From contig JAODNL010000646.1 in NCBI GenBank assembly GCA_025465405.1, forward strand, positions 1 to 7,766: DNA of 7,766 nt, given 5' to 3'. The translations under genes and the position numbers were made by a program. The DNA is from Pseudonocardiales bacterium (lineage in GTDB: Bacteria; Actinomycetota; Actinomycetes; Mycobacteriales; Jatrophihabitantaceae). Positions 6,458 through 7,766 of the stretch are shown one piece after another (the first letter of the stretch is position 1; each line of letters starts with the position of its first letter). The notes below the pieces were generated by a model that saw only the letters and a list, made by a program, of their open reading frames with translations, did no database searches and was not told the DNA's origin.

Positions 6458-7525
6458 TCAGGCGACGAGTCGGGTGGCGCCGGTAATGCTCCCGCTGAAC
6501 GAGTTCAGCGGGACGACCGCGACGTTCTGGCCGGTCTGCGGCGCGGACACCATGAGGCCGTTGCCGATGTAGATCGTGACGTGACCGATCGGCTGGTAGA
6601 AGAAGATCAGGTCACCTGGCTGCAGGCTCGTCATCGAGACGTGCTGACCGTAGTTGTACTGGTCGGCCGCCGAGTGCGGCAGCGCGACGCCGGCCGTCGC
6701 CCACGACGCCATGGTGAGCCCAGAGCAGTCGTAGGCATCTGGACCGGCCGCGCCGTACGCGTACGGCTTGCCGACCTGGGCCAGCGCGAACTTGACCGCG
6801 ATCGCGGCCTTGCCCTGGGCGGCCACGGAGATGTTCGGCGCCGCCACGGTGAGGGTCGCGGCCGCGGCGGTGACCTTCGCCGGGCTCACCGGCGGGGCGA
6901 TCGTGCGCTGGAACGCGGCGCGCTGCGCGGCGGTCAACGAGGCGAGCAGCGTCGTGTACTTGTCGACCTGCGACTGCACCTCGGACTTCTGTTTGGCCAA
7001 CTCATCACGCTTCGCGGTGGCGGCCTTCAGCAGCGTGGCCGCCTGCTTGTCGGCCGCGTCGGCCGCGCCCTTCGCGGCGGCGAGCTGGGCGACGATCTGC
7101 GCCGTGTGCGCGGAGATGATGCCGAGCGTGTTGAGCTGGTCGAGGTAGTTCTGGCCGCTGGCGCTGGACAGCAGCGCGCCGGTGGCGCTGAACGAACCGC
7201 CCTCGTACTGAGCGGCGATGGTCGCGCTCAACATGCTGCGGCCTCGCGCGAACGCGGCCAGCGCCGCCGTGGCCGCCTGCTGCGCGTCGTCCGCGGCGTG
7301 CTGCTTCGACGCGACCTCGACCTGGGCCTGGTTGTACTTCTCGACGAGCTGCGTGTTGCGCAGCGCGAGCTCACCGAGTTGCTGCTGGACGGAGCTGACG
7401 CTGGGCGGCGACGGCGGATTGGTCGGCGTGGCGATGGCGACGGAGGGAACGAGGAGAGCTGCGGCACCGAGTGCCGCGGCGGCTGCGACGACGGGCCGGA
7501 CACGACGCGAGAGTCGAAACGCCAC
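6458..7525 (-). CDS. Secreted NlpC/P60 peptidoglycan endopeptidase with coiled-coil domain
   Basis: This is a predicted cell-wall hydrolase that cuts peptide stems in peptidoglycan, 355 residues long. A signal peptide spans residues 1-32 with a likely signal peptidase I site after AIA (30-32). A long Ala/Gln-rich coiled coil follows (about 42-205), then a flexible Ala/Pro linker, then the NlpC/P60 domain (about 238-355). The catalytic cysteine is C267 in YDCSGLT and the histidine is H315 in PIGHVTIYIG. The third triad residue is unclear. S327 lies in the MVSAPQ segment where a polar residue such as His is often found. The GTG start at 7525 is preceded by GGAG at 7537-7540, a long spacing of 11 bases. 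The architecture matches the Rip-type hydrolases and M. tuberculosis Rv2190c in the same position. A c-di-AMP-type riboswitch precedes it. Confidence 0.95.
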   Translation of the reverse strand: MAFRLSRRVRPVVAAAAALGAAALLVPSVAIATPTNPPSPPSVSSVQQQLGELALRNTQLVEKYNQAQVEVASKQHAADDAQQAATAALAAFARGRSMLSATIAAQYEGGSFSATGALLSSASGQNYLDQLNTLGIISAHTAQIVAQLAAAKGAADAADKQAATLLKAATAKRDELAKQKSEVQSQVDKYTTLLASLTAAQRAAFQRTIAPPVSPAKVTAAAATLTVAAPNISVAAQGKAAIAVKFALAQVGKPYAYGAAGPDAYDCSGLTMASWATAGVALPHSAADQYNYGQHVSMTSLQPGDLIFFYQPIGHVTIYIGNGLMVSAPQTGQNVAVVPLNSFSGSITGATRLVA

Positions 7526-7529
7526 GGTT

Positions 7530-7558
7530 GGCGGAACTCCGTTCTTCCTAGTGCCGCC
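7530..7558 (-). promoter_or_regulatory. Likely riboswitch expression platform over the NlpC/P60 ribosome site
   Basis: GGCGG (7554-7558), the 3' strand of the riboswitch closing stem, is complementary to CCGCC (7530-7534), four bases before the GTG start. Pairing here would put the GGAG ribosome site (7537-7540) in the loop and would exclude the closing stem. No T-rich intrinsic terminator follows. Control at translation is therefore as likely as transcription attenuation. No folding was computed. Confidence 0.4.
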
Positions 7559-7730
7559 TACCGGGTTAGCTGACGGGTTCGGGCCGGAAGAAGCCCTACG
7601 GCACGGACCCGGCCCGCTGATCGAGCGGGCCGAATCTGTACCGATTCACCCCAGAACTGCTTGGGTCCCCGGTTCGCCGGCGCGCCGTCCGCGGAAGCGG
7701 ACGTCACGGCCTGCGTGCGATTCGGCGGTG
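7553..7730 (-). ncRNA. ydaO-type cyclic di-AMP riboswitch
   Basis: Read on the minus strand, the leader contains the conserved ydaO blocks in the right order: GAACCGGGGACCC (7675-7663), GGGGTGAATCGG (7652-7641), GTAGGGCTTCTTCC in the middle, and GTCAGCTAACCCGGTAGGCG at the 3' end. A closing stem can form between CCGCC (7728-7724) and GGCGG (7558-7554). Variable arms are visible: a 7-bp hairpin at 7686-7703, GAATC/GATTC next to the GGTGAATC block, and a perfect 8-bp hairpin at 7611-7631. This class binds c-di-AMP and usually lowers expression when bound. In actinobacteria it often precedes wall hydrolases such as Rpf and NlpC/P60 proteins, as it does here. The edges are approximate. Confidence 0.92.
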
Positions 7731-7737
7731 ACCGCCG
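7724..7737 (-). other. Hairpin that competes with the 5' strand of the riboswitch closing stem
   Basis: On the minus strand CGGCGG is followed by TCA and CCGCCG, a 6-bp all-GC stem with a 3-base loop. Its 3' arm is the same sequence proposed as the 5' strand of the riboswitch P1 stem, so the two structures exclude each other. It may be a chance effect of base composition. Confidence 0.3.
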
Positions 7738-7766
7738 GTGACGCCCAGTGCGGACGTCATGGAGCC

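Noticed and set aside
5161..7573. Two long plus-strand frames opposite the metallopeptidase and NlpC/P60 genes
   Set aside because: Both are antisense to genes with signal peptides and catalytic motifs. One even runs through the riboswitch start region. No ribosome site or family match is seen.
7611..7631. Perfect 8-bp GC-rich hairpin read as an intrinsic terminator
   Set aside because: It lies inside the ydaO-type aptamer between conserved blocks, where a variable arm is expected, and has no T tract.
7732..7766. Possible start of a plus-strand gene at the right edge, and a direct repeat of GGTGAC
   Set aside because: Too little sequence is left to judge, and the GGTGAC copies are short and probably due to the riboswitch hairpin and base composition.

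Overview
The window is high-GC DNA that reads as a chromosomal segment of an actinobacterium that makes phosphatidylinositol mannosides (Mycobacteriales, Frankiales or a relative). The gene order and orientation match, from memory, the Mycobacterium tuberculosis block Rv2184c-Rv2190c: ArsA/GET3-like ATPase, TB16.3-type SRPBCC protein, second SRPBCC protein, divergent fadD15, pimB (PimB'), an intervening gene, and an NlpC/P60 hydrolase. I see no phage, transposon, CRISPR, rRNA or tRNA signal.

Left arm (1-1923, minus strand): two small START/SRPBCC proteins and a P-loop ATPase follow one another with 10-base gaps, so they form one operon. The ATPase runs off the left edge. Centre (1924-3798): a 130-base divergent control region with a perfect 12-bp palindrome, then a FadD15-type long-chain acyl-CoA ligase on the plus strand. 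The ligase frame is broken near 3091-3106. About 16 conserved residues are missing, and the junction looks like a deletion between two short direct repeats. It is either a real pseudogene or an assembly collapse.

Right arm (3900-7766, minus strand): an NlpC/P60 peptidoglycan endopeptidase, a HExxH lipoprotein and the mannosyltransferase PimB are transcribed in that order. A stem-loop at 3825-3871 separates pimB from the convergent fadD15 end.

The strongest regulatory feature is upstream of the NlpC/P60 gene: a recognisable ydaO-type (cyclic di-AMP) riboswitch at about 7553-7730, minus strand. The 3' strand of its closing stem can instead pair with bases just before the GTG start. If the three right-arm genes share this leader, c-di-AMP would control wall cleavage, a surface metalloprotease and PIM synthesis together. 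That last step is inference.
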